NCBI RefSeq assembly: GCF_018381315.1
Contig: NZ_JAGZSD010000015.1
Coordinates: 19,722 to 83,721, forward strand
Origin: Anaerostipes sp.
GTDB lineage: Bacteria > Bacillota > Clostridia > Lachnospirales > Lachnospiraceae
Direction of reading: 5' to 3'
DNA length: 64,000 nt
The notes beneath the pieces were generated by a model. It saw only the letters and a program-made list of their open reading frames with translations, was not told where the DNA came from and made no database searches. The first letter of the stretch is position 1, and each line of letters starts with the position of its first letter. Below, in pieces: positions 1 to 9,367 of this stretch. Made by a program: the position numbers and the translations under genes.

Positions 1-171
1 ATCGCATCCAGTACGGAAGTCAGCAAGACTACCCGTTTCGGAAACAAGAAACTGCTTGTTGTTCCTCTTGAAGATGCCATCAGCAATGCCGAGTCAGTGC
101 TCGGACGCGTTGCTGAAGAAGCTGAATCTTATGAAGAAGCAAAAAAACAGTTTTCTAAAATCCTGAAATAA
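1..171 (+). CDS. C-terminal fragment of an unidentified protein
   Basis: An open frame enters from the left edge and stops with TAA at 169-171, giving 56 residues. The fragment ends in a helical, Glu/Lys/Ala-rich tail (GRVAEEAESYEEAKKQF). I do not recognise the family from this piece. It is followed seven bases later by a strong terminator hairpin, which supports it as the true end of a rightward gene. It converges on the DUF4867 gene downstream. No function is assigned. Confidence 0.6.
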   Translation: MASSTEVSKTTRFGNKKLLVVPLEDAISNAESVLGRVAEEAESYEEAKKQFSKILK

Positions 172-177
172 TGATTC

Positions 178-226
178 AAAAAAAGGCAGTCTCAATGAGT
201 GTATACTTATTGAGGCTGCCTTTTTT
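178..226. terminator. Bidirectional rho-independent terminator
   Basis: AAAAAAGGCAGTCTCAAT pairs with ATTGAGGCTGCCTTTTTT (one G-U pair) around an 11-13 base loop. A-tract and T-tract flank both sides, so it can end the + strand gene that stops at 171 and the leftward DUF4867 transcript. Confidence 0.85.
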
Positions 227-229
227 ATT

Positions 230-411
230 CCACAGAATCTTCAGTTTAGCCCGAATACTTGAGGTGTATTTTTCAATACTTAGAATTATTAGAGGACAAA
301 TTAATATATATTAGAGAAAAAATAGGGGAGAGCATATATTAATTTATTTTGATTCGGATAGAGTATAAATGATTCTATTTTTGTTTTCGGGCTAAATTGA
401 GGATTCTGTGG
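230..411. repeat. 182-bp element with 26-bp imperfect terminal inverted repeats
   Basis: Left end 230-255 starts CCACAGAATCTTCAG and right end 386-411 is its reverse complement except for two transitions. Nested inside is a second inverted repeat, AAATTAATATA at 298-308 against TATATTAATTT at 335-345. The interior is very AT-rich and has no ORF. It lies between two convergent genes, just after the DUF4867 stop codon. It could be a MITE-like remnant or a long 3'-UTR hairpin; I see no clear target-site duplication. Confidence 0.6.
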
Positions 412-419
412 TTTTTATG

Positions 420-1025
420 CTAAACAGCCAAGGTTTCTCCTTTCAATCCGCAAAAGGCACCCTCCACATGTGCTTCTCTATTTACGATAAGCCATCTGTT
501 TTTTGCAAACAGTGTCCGGTCTTCTCTTTCCTCCGTCTTATATTCCAAAGGCTCATTGGTATGCTTCAGATTTACTGAAATCACTTTAAAGCTGTAACTG
601 TTGACATTACACGGTGTACAGTGAAGTACCTCCGGGTTTATTTTTACCGCTGTTCCTTTTGGGACAAAAAACCCTTCCATATGTTTTGTATTGTAGACCT
701 GGTTAAATTCCATATCCCTCTTCAAACCAAAAAACATGACACAGTCAGTTGCCACTATAAATACCTGGCAGGTCTTATGGTATTCAACCATATTAATTTT
801 ATGATTATGGCCCAGACACCAGCCCACCTGTATTTGTTTTCCTTTAAATATTTTTTCTTTTACTTCCTTAAAAACATGTCTGTGCTCAAGCTCCTTGGAA
901 GATTCTGTTTCTCTGATGCTTTTATCAACTTGTATGCCTTTCATTAATTCTACAACTCCGGTAAAATCAATCCCTTTTATAATTTCTCCATACTTGCCGA
1001 ATTGTTCATCAAACACATATTTCAT
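420..1025 (-). CDS. DUF4867 family cupin-like protein (copy 1)
   Basis: 201 residues. The family has no established biochemical role that I know of. The protein reads like a metal-binding cupin: GHNHKINMVEYH (His73, His75, Glu81, His83) resembles the first cupin metal motif, and VPKGTAVKINPEVLHC (His135) the second. Start ATG has AAGGAG eight bases upstream. A paralogue of almost identical length lies at 18205-18813 and keeps all these residues. The promoter carries the direct repeat shared with the GH43 and GH127 promoters, so the gene is probably part of the same arabinan/arabinose response. A role as a pentose isomerase, mutarotase or sugar sensor is inference only. Confidence 0.8.
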   Translation of the reverse strand: MKYVFDEQFGKYGEIIKGIDFTGVVELMKGIQVDKSIRETESSKELEHRHVFKEVKEKIFKGKQIQVGWCLGHNHKINMVEYHKTCQVFIVATDCVMFFGLKRDMEFNQVYNTKHMEGFFVPKGTAVKINPEVLHCTPCNVNSYSFKVISVNLKHTNEPLEYKTEEREDRTLFAKNRWLIVNREAHVEGAFCGLKGETLAV

Positions 1026-1068
1026 TTTTATAACTCCTTATTTCTTCCTTGTGTTTCCTGTTACTTAG

Positions 1069-1134
1069 TATTCTACAAGGTTCAGAGATTTTTTCGACCT
1101 AATATCCTATGAACTTGTTTTAAAATCTTACGAA
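1069..1134 (-). promoter_or_regulatory. DUF4867 copy 1 promoter with 21-bp direct repeat
   Basis: On the - strand: TTCGTAA (1128-1134), 14 bases, TTCATAG (1107-1113), 9 bases, TCGAAA as -35 (1092-1097), 16 bases, TAGAAT as -10 (1070-1075). Repeat spacing and distance to the -35 match the promoters of GH127, GH43 and the unit at 1386-1451. Likely operator of the YesN-type regulator at 11106-12617. Confidence 0.65.
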
Positions 1135-1278
1135 TTTACTGTACAGCCCTTCCAAAAGTTTTTTATTTTTTGATTATGGTTGATTTTTTTTAGATCGAAT
1201 AGGTAACAAGCATCATACAAGTAGACAACCTGCTTATTTCCCTGTACCTTGTGCAAAATTTCATTTTTTGGTTAATAC

Positions 1279-1323
1279 AAAAAGAAGCCAGGCAGTTCAT
1301 CATCTGCTCATGGCTTCTTTTCA
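1279..1323 (-). terminator. Rho-independent terminator downstream of GH127
   Basis: On the - strand AAAAGAAGCCA pairs with TGGCTTCTTTTT, extended inward by GCAG/CTGC, and is followed by a T-run. It ends the GH127 transcript and the candidate small RNA. Confidence 0.8.
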
Positions 1324-1379
1324 TGAAATAATTAATTTTTCCTCAACTAATACGAACTAAGGAAAGCATTAAGTTGATT
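1279..1379 (-). ncRNA. Candidate small structured RNA
   Basis: A promoter at 1386-1451 predicts a start near 1379, and a strong terminator ends the unit near 1279. No ORF with a ribosome binding site lies between. The transcript can form an upper hairpin (TTAAT..TTTCCT against AGGAAA..ATTAA) and the terminator stem. About 100 nt long. It could also simply be the 3' UTR of the GH127 mRNA, because no terminator precedes the promoter. RNA evidence is absent, so this is a prediction from promoter plus terminator. Confidence 0.4.
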
Positions 1380-1385
1380 ACTTAC

Positions 1386-1451
1386 AGTTTAATCGAATCT
1401 ATAAATGTCTTCAATTCATTTTTTTACGAACTTCATTGAGAAATTTACGAA
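1386..1451 (-). promoter_or_regulatory. Direct-repeat promoter with no protein gene downstream
   Basis: On the - strand: TTCGTAA (1445-1451), 14 bases, TTCGTAA (1424-1430), 9 bases, TTGAAG as -35 (1409-1414), 17 bases, TAAACT as -10 (1386-1391). It begins 24 bp after the GH127 stop codon and about 65 bp before the terminator at 1279-1323. This is the best-conserved copy of the repeat: both units are identical. Confidence 0.65.
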
Positions 1452-1474
1452 TTTCAATTAATGAATGACATTTT

Positions 1475-4400
1475 TTATTTAAGCTTTAATGATTTGGAGG
1501 AAGAATAACTTCCATAAATATTCTTATCTGCTTTTTTGTATGCCCGGATCTTAAATGTATACTTTTTGCCTTTCTTAAGTTTCGTTTTTATATACTTCAC
1601 AGTTGATCCTTTGGTGACTGTCTTCACTCTCTTATATTTACCATTTCCGGTTTTCATGTAAACTGCATATCCAGATGCTCCTTTTGTCTTCTTCCAGCTG
1701 ACCCTGATTTTTGTTTTAGAAGCTTTCTTTACTTTCAGTCCTGCTGCTTTTGAAGGTGCTGAAGCCGTGTTAAATGTACTGCTGTAGCTTCCGAAATACT
1801 TTGTTCCGTCTGCAATGCTGTAAGCTCTTACTCTAAAGCTGTAAGGTGATGCTGCGGAAAGTTTTGTTACAGCTGCACTGGTTCCTTTTACATCTGCTTT
1901 CTTTACATATTTCTTGGTTTTACTGTCATATTTATATACTTCATACCCTGAAGCACCGGACACCTTATTCCATGAAAGCTTTAGGGAACTGGTTGTGTTA
2001 GCAGATGATTTGATTCCGGATACTTTTGCTACAGACGGCACTGACACAAGCCCGTCCACCGCTTTTTTCAGTGCATCCAACTGTGCGTTGACCTCTTCCT
2101 GCTCAGAGGCACTGTTTTTTAACACTGTCTCACTTGCTGAAATCTCTTTTAAGAGCTTCTGATAGCTGTTCGGGGTATAGTGCTCTTTTTTCAGTTTCTT
2201 TGCGATTCCCAAAACAGTATTCAATGCGGCAGTATCTTTCTGCTTTTTGATAATATAAACCGTATATGTTTTTTCTGTCTTGTGATCCTGCGCTACTGTT
2301 TTCAAATTTACAGCTGTAACTGCTTTATCAAGGCTGATGTTCCGTTCTGTACCGTCATCAATTAAAATATCATTTACGTAAACCAAACCGCTTTTCTTAG
2401 AAGGTGAAGCTTTCATCTTAACAGATGATGCAGAAGATGATGCATTTACAATCATTACATCTGAATCTTTATCAAAAGATGATTCAAAGTTTCCTCCGGT
2501 AAAAGACAAAGAATCTAATCTTGCATCTGTATCATATGTATCTTTATTTGTAGTATTTATTCCATATAATCCTCCTACAGGTGTTGTACCTATACCCATA
2601 AATTTTACATTGACTACTGGAACCTTATTTCCATTTTCGTCCTTTACAAACTCCCCGGTACTGTCTTTCTTATATTCCGGATTCTTTAAATATTTCTCAG
2701 GAATCTCATCTTTTTCTGTATAGAATACTTTGGTTCCTGCCTTATTATTAATGGTTTCTGTTTTAAATTTTTCTCCATTGATATAAATATCAAAAGTTCT
2801 GTCTTTATCATCAGTAATATAAGTACAGTTTAAATAATTCTTTTCTGCTTTTGGATCAATCTGCATATCATAAGAGAACCATCCGTTTTTCTGTGCATCC
2901 CGATATTGGCGTCCGTTATAGGAACCTACAGAGGAATCCTCGGATTTTTGCAGGTTCTTTTCAAACTCAGAGTTATTTTCATCAAAGTTTGTAAGTGAAT
3001 CAACACTGATCTCCTGTTCTCTTAATGCTTGTTTCTTCTTCAAAATACGTTCCTGTGATGCCTTGGAATCTTCCTCTTCAAACGTCATATAAATGCCATA
3101 ACGCTCTTTATGCTGCATATAGTGAGGAGTATATATTAAGTCACCGGAATCCGTATTTTTCAGTTTAAACTGTACCCTTCCATCTTTGCTGTCTTCTACT
3201 CTGACCAAGTTTTGTCTGACATTCTTTTTCCACTCATTTATAGTAGTGCCCTTTACTGTTATATTTGACTGAGCAGATGAATCTTTAGTAGCAACACGGA
3301 CAAGTACTCCTGCATCCATCGCTGATCCTAAGTTATTGCTGCCAAGCCCTGCACTCAGTAAAACAGGACCATATTTAAATGATATAAAATTTTTATTGTC
3401 CTGAGTTTCAGAAATTGTCACTTCCATCGGGGTAATATATTCAATGCTGTCTCCGGCCTTAACATCAGATACAACTGCAAATCCTTCTTTTTTCATATCA
3501 TCTGTCACTGCGACCGATTTTCCGTTCTTTGTCAATGTCACATCTTTTGCTGCCCAGTCCGGAATTCTTAATTTTAAGTTTGTATTGTCTTTTACATCTC
3601 CTCCGTCAAGTGCCTCCACTTTAAAGGACACTTTGTTACTGTTAGGCATGTTGGCTTTCTGTGTCAGCTTCAGATTTTGTGCTTTATAATTGTAAATGTT
3701 GCTGAAGAACATATTGACATATACATTTTCCTTTTCTGTGAAATACATCGTATCTCCCAGCTTAGAAAAGCTCTCCATTCCCGTTCCTGTACAGCACCAG
3801 AAGTGAGTGTACGGCTGACTGTATACTTTGCTGTATCCGGGTCCCATTGGCTGGAAATACATAGTCATTCCTGTCTCTGGATTTTGAGAAGAAAGAATAG
3901 CATTGATATAGGTATTCTCATAGTAATCCATATATTTCTTATTCTGTGTCACTCTGAACAGCTCTCTTGTAAGCTTGAGCATGTTGTAAGTGTTGCATGT
4001 CTCACAGGTACTTCCTCCGTCCCCATATCCTGTTCTCTCTTCTGCATCATAGTGCAGTCCGTCAGAAACATGGAAATGTTCTGCCTGACTGTTTCCTCCT
4101 GTCACATAAGTATGATGCTTTACTGTCATATCCCAAAAATTTTCTGCAGCCCTCAAATATTTCGGAAGTTCCTGTTTTTCTTTCTCTGTCAATTTTTCAT
4201 AATAATCTTTATTCTGAGTCAGAACAGTATACCGTTTTAATGCACCTGTAAGCTTGGGTATTGTTGTATTGGCGTGTTTCCCGTCCAGTGTGTCCTTCCC
4301 TGCAGCCATATCATCAAAAAGGCTTGTCTCATCAAAATACTGGGCTGCGTCTTTTGCCTTTTCATTTCCCGTCAGATTATACAGTTCATACAAAGCTTCA

Positions 4401-6127
4401 TTCATTCCGCCGTACTCTGTGTTGAGCATTTTATTTTTATCTGTCAGTTTGCCAAAACGGCTGTCCAGATATTCTCCAAAATTCTCTGCAACAGAAAGGG
4501 CCTTATCACTTATTTTTTTGTCATCTATATTTTTAGAAACATCAAGAAGTCCGGCCAGTATCTTATGAAGATTATAATACGGTACAAGTACATTGCTTGT
4601 CGAACTGGTTCCCGGATTTCCTCCGGCCGGCCCTGCAACTCCGTCTACACCTGTCAAAATGCTTTCCGGGAAGGAAGATACATACCCTGCACTGCCAGGG
4701 CGAAGCTTTGCATAATTATCCTGGCATTCTTTCAGTCCATTCACAGCATCTTTAATCTGTGTCATTAACTGTTCTTTTGTCTTTTCATCGCTGGTACCTC
4801 TGTATGCCTGAGAAAGAGCAGACATATAATGACCAAAGGCATGTCCTCTGAAATTCATTCCTGAACTTCTCTCCCATCCAGCATATCCCTCTGATGTAGG
4901 AGGTGTCAGCCCTGCTACTTTATAGGTTTCATAAAGAAACTTTTTAGAACTCATACTAAGCAGATAATCATTTTCCTTAGATGATGCATTTACCAGATAG
5001 TCATCGGAAAGCTGTATATTTTCCAGTCCGATATTTTTGATCTTTTCATCTGCTTCGGACTGAGAAGGTACCTTTACTTTTACCTCAAATGTCTTTTGCT
5101 CTGTTTCCCCTTCAAAATCAGCTTTTGCCGTCATTTTTACTGTTACATCCTGATCTACGGGAGGTGTTACCTGACCGTTGTCTGTGATTACTGCCGTATT
5201 GTCTGATTTCCATGTAATCACGGATCCTCTGCTTCCTTCAGTCGGAAGTTCAAGATTCTTTTTCGTCTCGGCAGGGATGCTGATGTCATCCAGATCACTT
5301 TTTGCAGCCGCTTTTTTGTCAAATACCTTTCCTCCGGCCTCATAAAGTGCTATCACCTCTGACTGATCAGCCACGTCATTATAAAGTTCCCACTCATCCA
5401 GCGCTGCCTTGATGTAAGAACCGTTATATTTTGATCCGTTGTATCCGATGGACTTTTCCATCTCTGCATCTGATCCGAGAATGCCTGTTGCTTTTGTACT
5501 TTCGGAGATATTATAATCGATTGTTGTTTTTTGTTTGATTCCATTCCGGTAGATATTTACCTTTTTTGTATCATGATCATAGGTAACTGCAATATGTGTC
5601 CACTGATCTGTTGGAAAGAACTCAGAACGTGTCCCCTTGACACTCACCTTGTATGGCTGCTTTCCTGTATCTGACGGCCCAATTGATAATGCCAGAGGCA
5701 CACTGTTTCCTTCTGAGGACAGATACCATCCGTCACTGTCATAGGTTGTCTTATTCCAGGTAAAAGCCTGTTCTCCTGTCATTGTCTCGTTTGGTTTCAT
5801 CCAGAAAGAGAGTGTCAGATTCTCCGGCTGCAAGTCTGTACTCTTTCCAAGATCAATTTTGGTATTTCCGTTTAATTTTAATGCTTTTCCCACAATTCCA
5901 TCTATATACTCAGAATTACTTCCCTGAATTGTTCCGTTGTTTCCTTTTCCGCTGGAATCTGTAGTATTATCTTCAAACTTTAGATTAAGGACAGGGTTTT
6001 GCAGTGTCTCTGCACCTTGTTTTGCTGCCTGACTGGCATGGACATTTGTCAGTGCCGGCCCCGCTGAGGATGCCACAAAAGATGCCGCCATAGCCATGGC
6101 CATTGACTTGTAAAGTAATTTTTTCAT
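1475..6127 (-). CDS. Secreted GH127 beta-L-arabinofuranosidase-like enzyme, multidomain
   Basis: 1550 residues, exported (signal peptide about 1-32, cut near VHASQA). Domains in order: LamG/concanavalin-like module (about 45-265), degenerate bacterial Ig-like module (about 275-355), GH127 catalytic domain (about 370-1000), linker and C-terminal beta modules, a FIVAR-like helical stretch (about 1285-1365), and two Lys-rich fibronectin type III modules (about 1370-1550). The Zn-thiolate active site of GH127 is visible: CETC (Glu709, Cys711) and FWCCTG (Cys778, Cys779), matching Glu338, Cys340, Cys417 and Cys418 of Bifidobacterium HypBA1, where Cys417 is the nucleophile. The basic FN3 tail and absence of LPXTG suggest non-covalent wall binding. 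ATG is preceded by AGGAGG. Likely substrate: terminal L-arabinofuranose of arabinans or hydroxyproline-linked arabinosides. Confidence 0.88.
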   Translation of the reverse strand: MKKLLYKSMAMAMAASFVASSAGPALTNVHASQAAKQGAETLQNPVLNLKFEDNTTDSSGKGNNGTIQGSNSEYIDGIVGKALKLNGNTKIDLGKSTDLQPENLTLSFWMKPNETMTGEQAFTWNKTTYDSDGWYLSSEGNSVPLALSIGPSDTGKQPYKVSVKGTRSEFFPTDQWTHIAVTYDHDTKKVNIYRNGIKQKTTIDYNISESTKATGILGSDAEMEKSIGYNGSKYNGSYIKAALDEWELYNDVADQSEVIALYEAGGKVFDKKAAAKSDLDDISIPAETKKNLELPTEGSRGSVITWKSDNTAVITDNGQVTPPVDQDVTVKMTAKADFEGETEQKTFEVKVKVPSQSEADEKIKNIGLENIQLSDDYLVNASSKENDYLLSMSSKKFLYETYKVAGLTPPTSEGYAGWERSSGMNFRGHAFGHYMSALSQAYRGTSDEKTKEQLMTQIKDAVNGLKECQDNYAKLRPGSAGYVSSFPESILTGVDGVAGPAGGNPGTSSTSNVLVPYYNLHKILAGLLDVSKNIDDKKISDKALSVAENFGEYLDSRFGKLTDKNKMLNTEYGGMNEALYELYNLTGNEKAKDAAQYFDETSLFDDMAAGKDTLDGKHANTTIPKLTGALKRYTVLTQNKDYYEKLTEKEKQELPKYLRAAENFWDMTVKHHTYVTGGNSQAEHFHVSDGLHYDAEERTGYGDGGSTCETCNTYNMLKLTRELFRVTQNKKYMDYYENTYINAILSSQNPETGMTMYFQPMGPGYSKVYSQPYTHFWCCTGTGMESFSKLGDTMYFTEKENVYVNMFFSNIYNYKAQNLKLTQKANMPNSNKVSFKVEALDGGDVKDNTNLKLRIPDWAAKDVTLTKNGKSVAVTDDMKKEGFAVVSDVKAGDSIEYITPMEVTISETQDNKNFISFKYGPVLLSAGLGSNNLGSAMDAGVLVRVATKDSSAQSNITVKGTTINEWKKNVRQNLVRVEDSKDGRVQFKLKNTDSGDLIYTPHYMQHKERYGIYMTFEEEDSKASQERILKKKQALREQEISVDSLTNFDENNSEFEKNLQKSEDSSVGSYNGRQYRDAQKNGWFSYDMQIDPKAEKNYLNCTYITDDKDRTFDIYINGEKFKTETINNKAGTKVFYTEKDEIPEKYLKNPEYKKDSTGEFVKDENGNKVPVVNVKFMGIGTTPVGGLYGINTTNKDTYDTDARLDSLSFTGGNFESSFDKDSDVMIVNASSSASSVKMKASPSKKSGLVYVNDILIDDGTERNISLDKAVTAVNLKTVAQDHKTEKTYTVYIIKKQKDTAALNTVLGIAKKLKKEHYTPNSYQKLLKEISASETVLKNSASEQEEVNAQLDALKKAVDGLVSVPSVAKVSGIKSSANTTSSLKLSWNKVSGASGYEVYKYDSKTKKYVKKADVKGTSAAVTKLSAASPYSFRVRAYSIADGTKYFGSYSSTFNTASAPSKAAGLKVKKASKTKIRVSWKKTKGASGYAVYMKTGNGKYKRVKTVTKGSTVKYIKTKLKKGKKYTFKIRAYKKADKNIYGSYSSSKSLKLK

Positions 6128-6157
6128 AAATACCTCCTATTTTTATAATTTAAATTT

Positions 6158-6223
6158 AGTTTATCCTAATATAAGACTGTTTTTAATTCTTTTCCTTATG
6201 AAGTTAGTAGATAAATTTATGAA
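6158..6223 (-). promoter_or_regulatory. GH127 promoter with 21-bp direct repeat
   Basis: On the - strand: TTCATAA (6217-6223), 14 bases, TTCATAA (6196-6202), 9 bases, TTAAAA as -35 (6181-6186), 17 bases, TAAACT as -10 (6158-6163). The layout is identical to the promoters at 1386-1451 and 9368-9433. Confidence 0.65.
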
Positions 6224-6324
6224 CTTGTTTCCTTTTTTCTCATAAAGTTTGTTTTTATTTGATTTAATATTGTTTTTTTCCGGATACAATTCATGTTTGA
6301 CTTGTATCCTGTCTTTTCTTTTTG

Positions 6325-9315
6325 CTATTTAATCTTATAGTTTTTTGAAGATGAATAACTTCCGTAAATAGTTTTGTCTGCTTTTTTGTAAGCTCGGATT
6401 TTGAATGTATATTTCTTTCCCTTTTTCAATTTTGTCTTTGTATATTTTACTGTACTTCCCTTGGTGATTGTCTTCACTCGCTTATACTTTCCGCTTCCTG
6501 TCTTCATATAAACAGCATAACCTGAAGCACCCTTTACTTTCTTCCAATTAAGTTTAATTTTTGTCTTAGAAGCTTTCCTGACCTTTAATCCGGTTACTTT
6601 TCCCGGAGCTGTAGCCGTCTTCAGTGCGGTATATGACCCATAATAAGAAATTCCTCCATCAATCTTCTTCACCCGAATTTTATAAGTATATGAAGTTCCC
6701 GATTTTAATTTTTTATCAGAATAGGATGCAGCAGAAGCACTTAATGTTTTGATCTTATTATATTTCTTTTTACTGCTGTTGTAGCGGTAAAGCTCATAAG
6801 AGGACACACCGGACGCTTTCTTCCAGCTGAGTTTTAAAGAAGTTGCCTTATTAGAAGAAGATTTTAAGGATGTTACCTTGGGTACCTGTACTGTTTTCAG
6901 TCCGTCCATGGATTTCTGAATGGCTGTTATATGTACTGCTGCCTGATTTTTTGTAAGGGAAGGATTCTTAGCAGCTTCCTTTGCTGACTTTAATGCATTT
7001 TGGAGCTGGTCATAACTTGCTTTTGTATAACCCTGCTGTTTAATTTTTTCTGCTGCCTGGATCACAATTTTTAACCCGCTGGTATAGGAGCTGTCCCCCT
7101 TAATTTCAAGGCCTGACAAAGCACTATAAAATGCTTCCTCAGCGGCTTTCTGATCTGCTTCTGACGGATAAGTGAGTGACTCCAATTTTGAGACAGCTGC
7201 CTGCAGTGCAGCATAGCTTTCTTCTGTATATTTATTGCTGTTCAGCTTTCTGACCCCGTCTGCCATTTCTTTTAATGTTTTAAGTTCGGTTTCATTCCGT
7301 ACTTCTTTTTCTGTAAAAGCTCTGTTATATATTTTAATGTTATCAAAAGATCCATTAAAATATTTATCTCCGTCATAGAATGATTTTCCCAGGTAAGCCG
7401 ATAAGTTTTCTCCTAATTCTGAAATGGTCATTTTTGTATTTTCATTTGTTCCTGTCAGAACATTATCTACATAGACCTGCATCTTCATTCCGTCAAAAAC
7501 TATTTTTACATTCTGCCATTTTCCTTTTGTACTTTCCTCCAGATTCTGATCTACACCATTTTCCCCGCTCCAAGTATTTCTGGTGATTACACTTTTTACT
7601 TGTTTTCCGGCAAGTTTTAAAAACATATATTTCTGATTAGATTTTCCTAAACCAAAAGTAAAATAAGCTCCGGAATCCATCTCAGGCTTCACATCCATAG
7701 AAATGGTCATTTTATTTCTTCCCTCAAACAATTCCTTTGGAAGCTGTGCAAAGGTGCCGTCTGTCCCGTCCAGTTTCAGAACGTTGGAATTTATATCTGT
7801 ATCTTTCTCTATTTTAGCGTTTGATTTTAATGTTATATCTTCCGCCCCATTTTCAAAATTATATTCCTTTATCGGTGCCTGTTTAGATTCGTCATTTTTT
7901 TCGTCTGCACCATCTCCCCATTTTTTCATAACTGCATTATATTCTTGACTGGTAATCTGTATTGGGGTGCCGTGTCTGGCTCTGCTGGGCATTTTATAAG
8001 AGTCTTCCGGCTTTGTGAATACTCCGCCTGACAGATTATCCGTCACAACAGGATAATATCCGCCTCCGCCGAAATTATCCAGAAGCAGGCACCACTTGTT
8101 CTGTCCTATAAATTTAAACATGGTAGGTCCCTCTACCCACTGGTTCGCGTTCAAAGAATCTGACGGAATATGCTCCCACTTTCCTCCAAGCAGTGTTTTG
8201 CTTCTCTCAATAAAGATTGTTTTTGTTTTGGCTCCCACTTCATTGTCAGTGCCTCCCTCATTTTTTGTATAACGATAGTACATTCCGTCCGCCTCATTGT
8301 ATGTGATCGTTGTATCAATGCTTGACTGATCCTTGTCAATAAATACTTTTGGCTCAGTAAATGTATAAAAATCTCTTGTTTTGGAGTAATACAGCTTTTG
8401 CTTTCCGTAATTGTCATCAGAAGTTTTGGAAGCCCAGTACACAATATATTCTCCTGTCTTCTCATCATAAGTTGCCTCCGGAGCCCATGTACAACCTGCC
8501 TTGTCAGAGTTTACTTTTACCATCCTCATATCAGACCAGTTTACCAGATCCTCTGACTCCCATATCATTAATGACTTGCTTCCGTTACTCTGTGCTGCAC
8601 CCCAGCCATTTCCTCCGTTGATCTTTAAATCAGTAGCGATCATATAAAATTTATCCCCTTCATGGGAACGGATAATATAAGGGTCACGGACACCTTTTTC
8701 CCCTTTGTCTGATGTCAGTACTGGTTTATTTTCGTTCAGATCAACCCAGTTCAAACCATCCCGGCTGGATGCAAAATAAATCTGTTCTCCGTCAGAATAT
8801 CCTTCTCCTGCAAAATAAGTAAAGAAATATCCTTTCATATCAGATTCCGTCAGCTTCTTTGCCGCTTTCTTCACTGTGACGTTATAAGACTTTTCCGTAC
8901 TCTTTCCGTTTCTTGTAAAAACTGCCGTTAATGTTACATTTTTATCTCCGTCAGCAGGTCTTTTTACCACTCCTGCAGGAATGGAATCATAATTATCATT
9001 TTTAACTTCTTTCGTGGAGATTACCGACTCATCAGATGATTTCCATGAAACCTTTGTACCATTAGAGGTTTCAGTTTTTAATGTAATATTTCCGCGGATA
9101 TTATCTGCCTCCGGTATTTTTGCTTCTTCGTAATCTTTGGCCAATATTTCGTCTTCTGAATTATCTAATGCCTTATTTTGTGTCTCATTTGTCTTTACAA
9201 TGTTTTTCACTGCTGCCTGTCTGGCTGATTCTCCTGCAAATACATTTTGTACCGGCATAGAACTGGATATCACTACAGCAGACATCATAACAGCTAAAAC
9301 TTGACTTTTTTTCAT
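6325..9315 (-). CDS. Secreted GH43 glycoside hydrolase with LamG, FIVAR and FN3 modules
   Basis: 996 residues with a signal peptide (about 1-28, cut near VFAGES). Domains: degenerate Ig-like module (about 50-150), GH43 five-bladed propeller (about 160-460), LamG-type lectin module (about 482-680), two FIVAR-like helical modules (about 690-815) and two Lys-rich FN3 modules (about 815-996). Acidic residues typical of the fold are visible in GVRDPYIIR (Asp211, putative pKa-modulating residue), TWAPEATYD (Glu280) and WVEGPTMFK (Glu395, putative general acid); His448 lies in RARHGTPI. GH43 enzymes are mainly arabinofuranosidases, arabinanases or xylosidases, and pairing with GH127 and an arabinose-type regulator favours arabinan. 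The last 83 residues are about 87 percent identical to the tail of the GH127 protein. Confidence 0.85.
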   Translation of the reverse strand: MKKSQVLAVMMSAVVISSSMPVQNVFAGESARQAAVKNIVKTNETQNKALDNSEDEILAKDYEEAKIPEADNIRGNITLKTETSNGTKVSWKSSDESVISTKEVKNDNYDSIPAGVVKRPADGDKNVTLTAVFTRNGKSTEKSYNVTVKKAAKKLTESDMKGYFFTYFAGEGYSDGEQIYFASSRDGLNWVDLNENKPVLTSDKGEKGVRDPYIIRSHEGDKFYMIATDLKINGGNGWGAAQSNGSKSLMIWESEDLVNWSDMRMVKVNSDKAGCTWAPEATYDEKTGEYIVYWASKTSDDNYGKQKLYYSKTRDFYTFTEPKVFIDKDQSSIDTTITYNEADGMYYRYTKNEGGTDNEVGAKTKTIFIERSKTLLGGKWEHIPSDSLNANQWVEGPTMFKFIGQNKWCLLLDNFGGGGYYPVVTDNLSGGVFTKPEDSYKMPSRARHGTPIQITSQEYNAVMKKWGDGADEKNDESKQAPIKEYNFENGAEDITLKSNAKIEKDTDINSNVLKLDGTDGTFAQLPKELFEGRNKMTISMDVKPEMDSGAYFTFGLGKSNQKYMFLKLAGKQVKSVITRNTWSGENGVDQNLEESTKGKWQNVKIVFDGMKMQVYVDNVLTGTNENTKMTISELGENLSAYLGKSFYDGDKYFNGSFDNIKIYNRAFTEKEVRNETELKTLKEMADGVRKLNSNKYTEESYAALQAAVSKLESLTYPSEADQKAAEEAFYSALSGLEIKGDSSYTSGLKIVIQAAEKIKQQGYTKASYDQLQNALKSAKEAAKNPSLTKNQAAVHITAIQKSMDGLKTVQVPKVTSLKSSSNKATSLKLSWKKASGVSSYELYRYNSSKKKYNKIKTLSASAASYSDKKLKSGTSYTYKIRVKKIDGGISYYGSYTALKTATAPGKVTGLKVRKASKTKIKLNWKKVKGASGYAVYMKTGSGKYKRVKTITKGSTVKYTKTKLKKGKKYTFKIRAYKKADKTIYGSYSSSKNYKIK

Positions 9316-9367
9316 ATTTATATAATTCTCCTTTCCTATTTAGATCTGTCCTTCATCTTGTTCTAAA

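Noticed and set aside
3677..4240. 187-residue + strand frame opposite GH127
   Set aside because: Antisense shadow of a gene with clear catalytic motifs; Cys/His/Ile-rich composition and no ribosome binding site. Other long antisense frames (12944-13630, 63229-63861, 43287-43934) were dropped for the same reason.
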